A DNA stretch of 15,252 bases from Cyclobacteriaceae bacterium (GTDB lineage Bacteria; Bacteroidota; Bacteroidia; Cytophagales; Cyclobacteriaceae): NCBI GenBank assembly GCA_009885605.1, contig VFKK01000302.1, positions 1 through 15,252 on the forward strand, in the 5' to 3' direction. The position numbers and the translations under genes are program-made. Below are positions 15,003-15,252 of the stretch, in pieces. The stretch's first letter is position 1. Each line of letters begins with the position of its first letter. The notes beneath the pieces are model-generated. The model saw only the letters and a program-made list of their open reading frames with translations, was not told the DNA's origin and searched no databases.

Positions 15003-15252
15003 AATGGTCTCTGATTTTTGAGCTTTCGAAGGCTCTTATGCTGGCGAGATTCAAGCAAACCCTGGTTGCTGCAGTCGGAGTTACTTTCAGCATCACCATG
15101 TTCGTGGCATTGCTGGGTTTCATGAACGGACTAAATACCATGTTGGATGGGTTGGTTCTAAATCGTACGCCTCACATCCGTTATTACAACGAAATCAAAC
15201 CCAATCCTGACCAACCGATTTCACTTTCCAATGAATTTTCAAATTCATTCAA
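14999..15252 (+). CDS. ABC transporter permease, FtsX/MacB type (5' portion)
   Basis: Partial gene: 84 codons are open to the window end and the stop lies beyond. It starts at ATG 14999-15001, overlapping the adaptor's TGA (ATGA). The protein opens MKWSLIFELSKALMLARFKQ, then TLVAAVGVTFSITMFVALLGFMNGLNTML, a first transmembrane helix of the FtsX/LolC-E/MacB permease kind, and then leads into an extracytoplasmic domain (LVLNRTPHIRYYNEIKPNP). The other three expected helices and the ATPase gene would be downstream. The ATG at 15004 is in another frame and stops at once. With the adaptor gene this forms the front of an ABC-type tripartite export operon; a lipoprotein-releasing role is an alternative but fits the adaptor less well. 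Confidence 0.85.
   Translation, partial: MKWSLIFELSKALMLARFKQTLVAAVGVTFSITMFVALLGFMNGLNTMLDGLVLNRTPHIRYYNEIKPNPDQPISLSNEFSNSF

Noticed and set aside
1..15252. tRNA or rRNA genes, transposase genes, phage, toxin-antitoxin or defence genes
   Set aside because: I noticed none on either strand; the main open frames are accounted for by the listed genes.

Overview
The window looks like chromosomal DNA from a member of the Bacteroidota, probably a Cytophagales/Cyclobacteriaceae-like (Algoriphagus-type) bacterium. Reasons: starts lack recognisable Shine-Dalgarno sequences; the gene set (K+-type membrane pyrophosphatase, GSCFA protein, DUF1835 protein, MacA-like lipoprotein adaptor followed by an FtsX-type permease) is typical of that phylum; and the intergenic spaces carry REP-like hairpin pairs and degenerate short-period repeats. 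The taxon is an inference from gene content, not a measurement.

Layout. 1-1581 is the 3' part of hppA, a membrane proton-pumping pyrophosphatase whose 5' end is outside the window; a strong hairpin terminator follows (1602-1636). 1648-5032 is a two-gene unit: a lipoprotein D-Ala-D-Ala carboxypeptidase (PBP4/DacB family), then, 4 bases later, an exported S9 prolyl-oligopeptidase-type peptidase. 5047-5120 holds an inverted pair of related hairpins (REP-like). 5192-6354 is a small overlapping pair, a DUF1801 protein and a DUF1835 protein. 6539-12121 holds three same-strand genes: a GSCFA protein, a SPATA20/YyaL-type thioredoxin-domain protein and the primosomal helicase PriA, the last two separated by one or a few bases. 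12122-12398 is a gene-free spacer built largely from short-period repeats. 12399-13265 (minus strand) is a lipoprotein alpha/beta hydrolase. 13266-13868 is a 603-base gene-free stretch with two copies of a ~56-base CTCCGTG-rich repeat bracketing two hairpins, then the likely promoter of the last operon. 13869-15252 encodes a periplasmic efflux adaptor lipoprotein and, overlapping it by 4 bases, the start of an FtsX/MacB-type ABC permease cut by the window end.

How the genes relate. Most are housekeeping or envelope genes: energy conservation (HppA), cell-wall trimming (DacB), periplasmic peptide breakdown (S9 peptidase), replication restart (PriA) and export (adaptor plus permease). I see no mobile element with a transposase, no phage genes, no RNA genes, no CRISPR array and no defence system. 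I found no convincing new multi-gene system. The parts that best repay a second look are the repeat families in the spacers, the missing ion-gate glutamate of the pyrophosphatase, and the uncharacterised DUF1801-DUF1835 pair.
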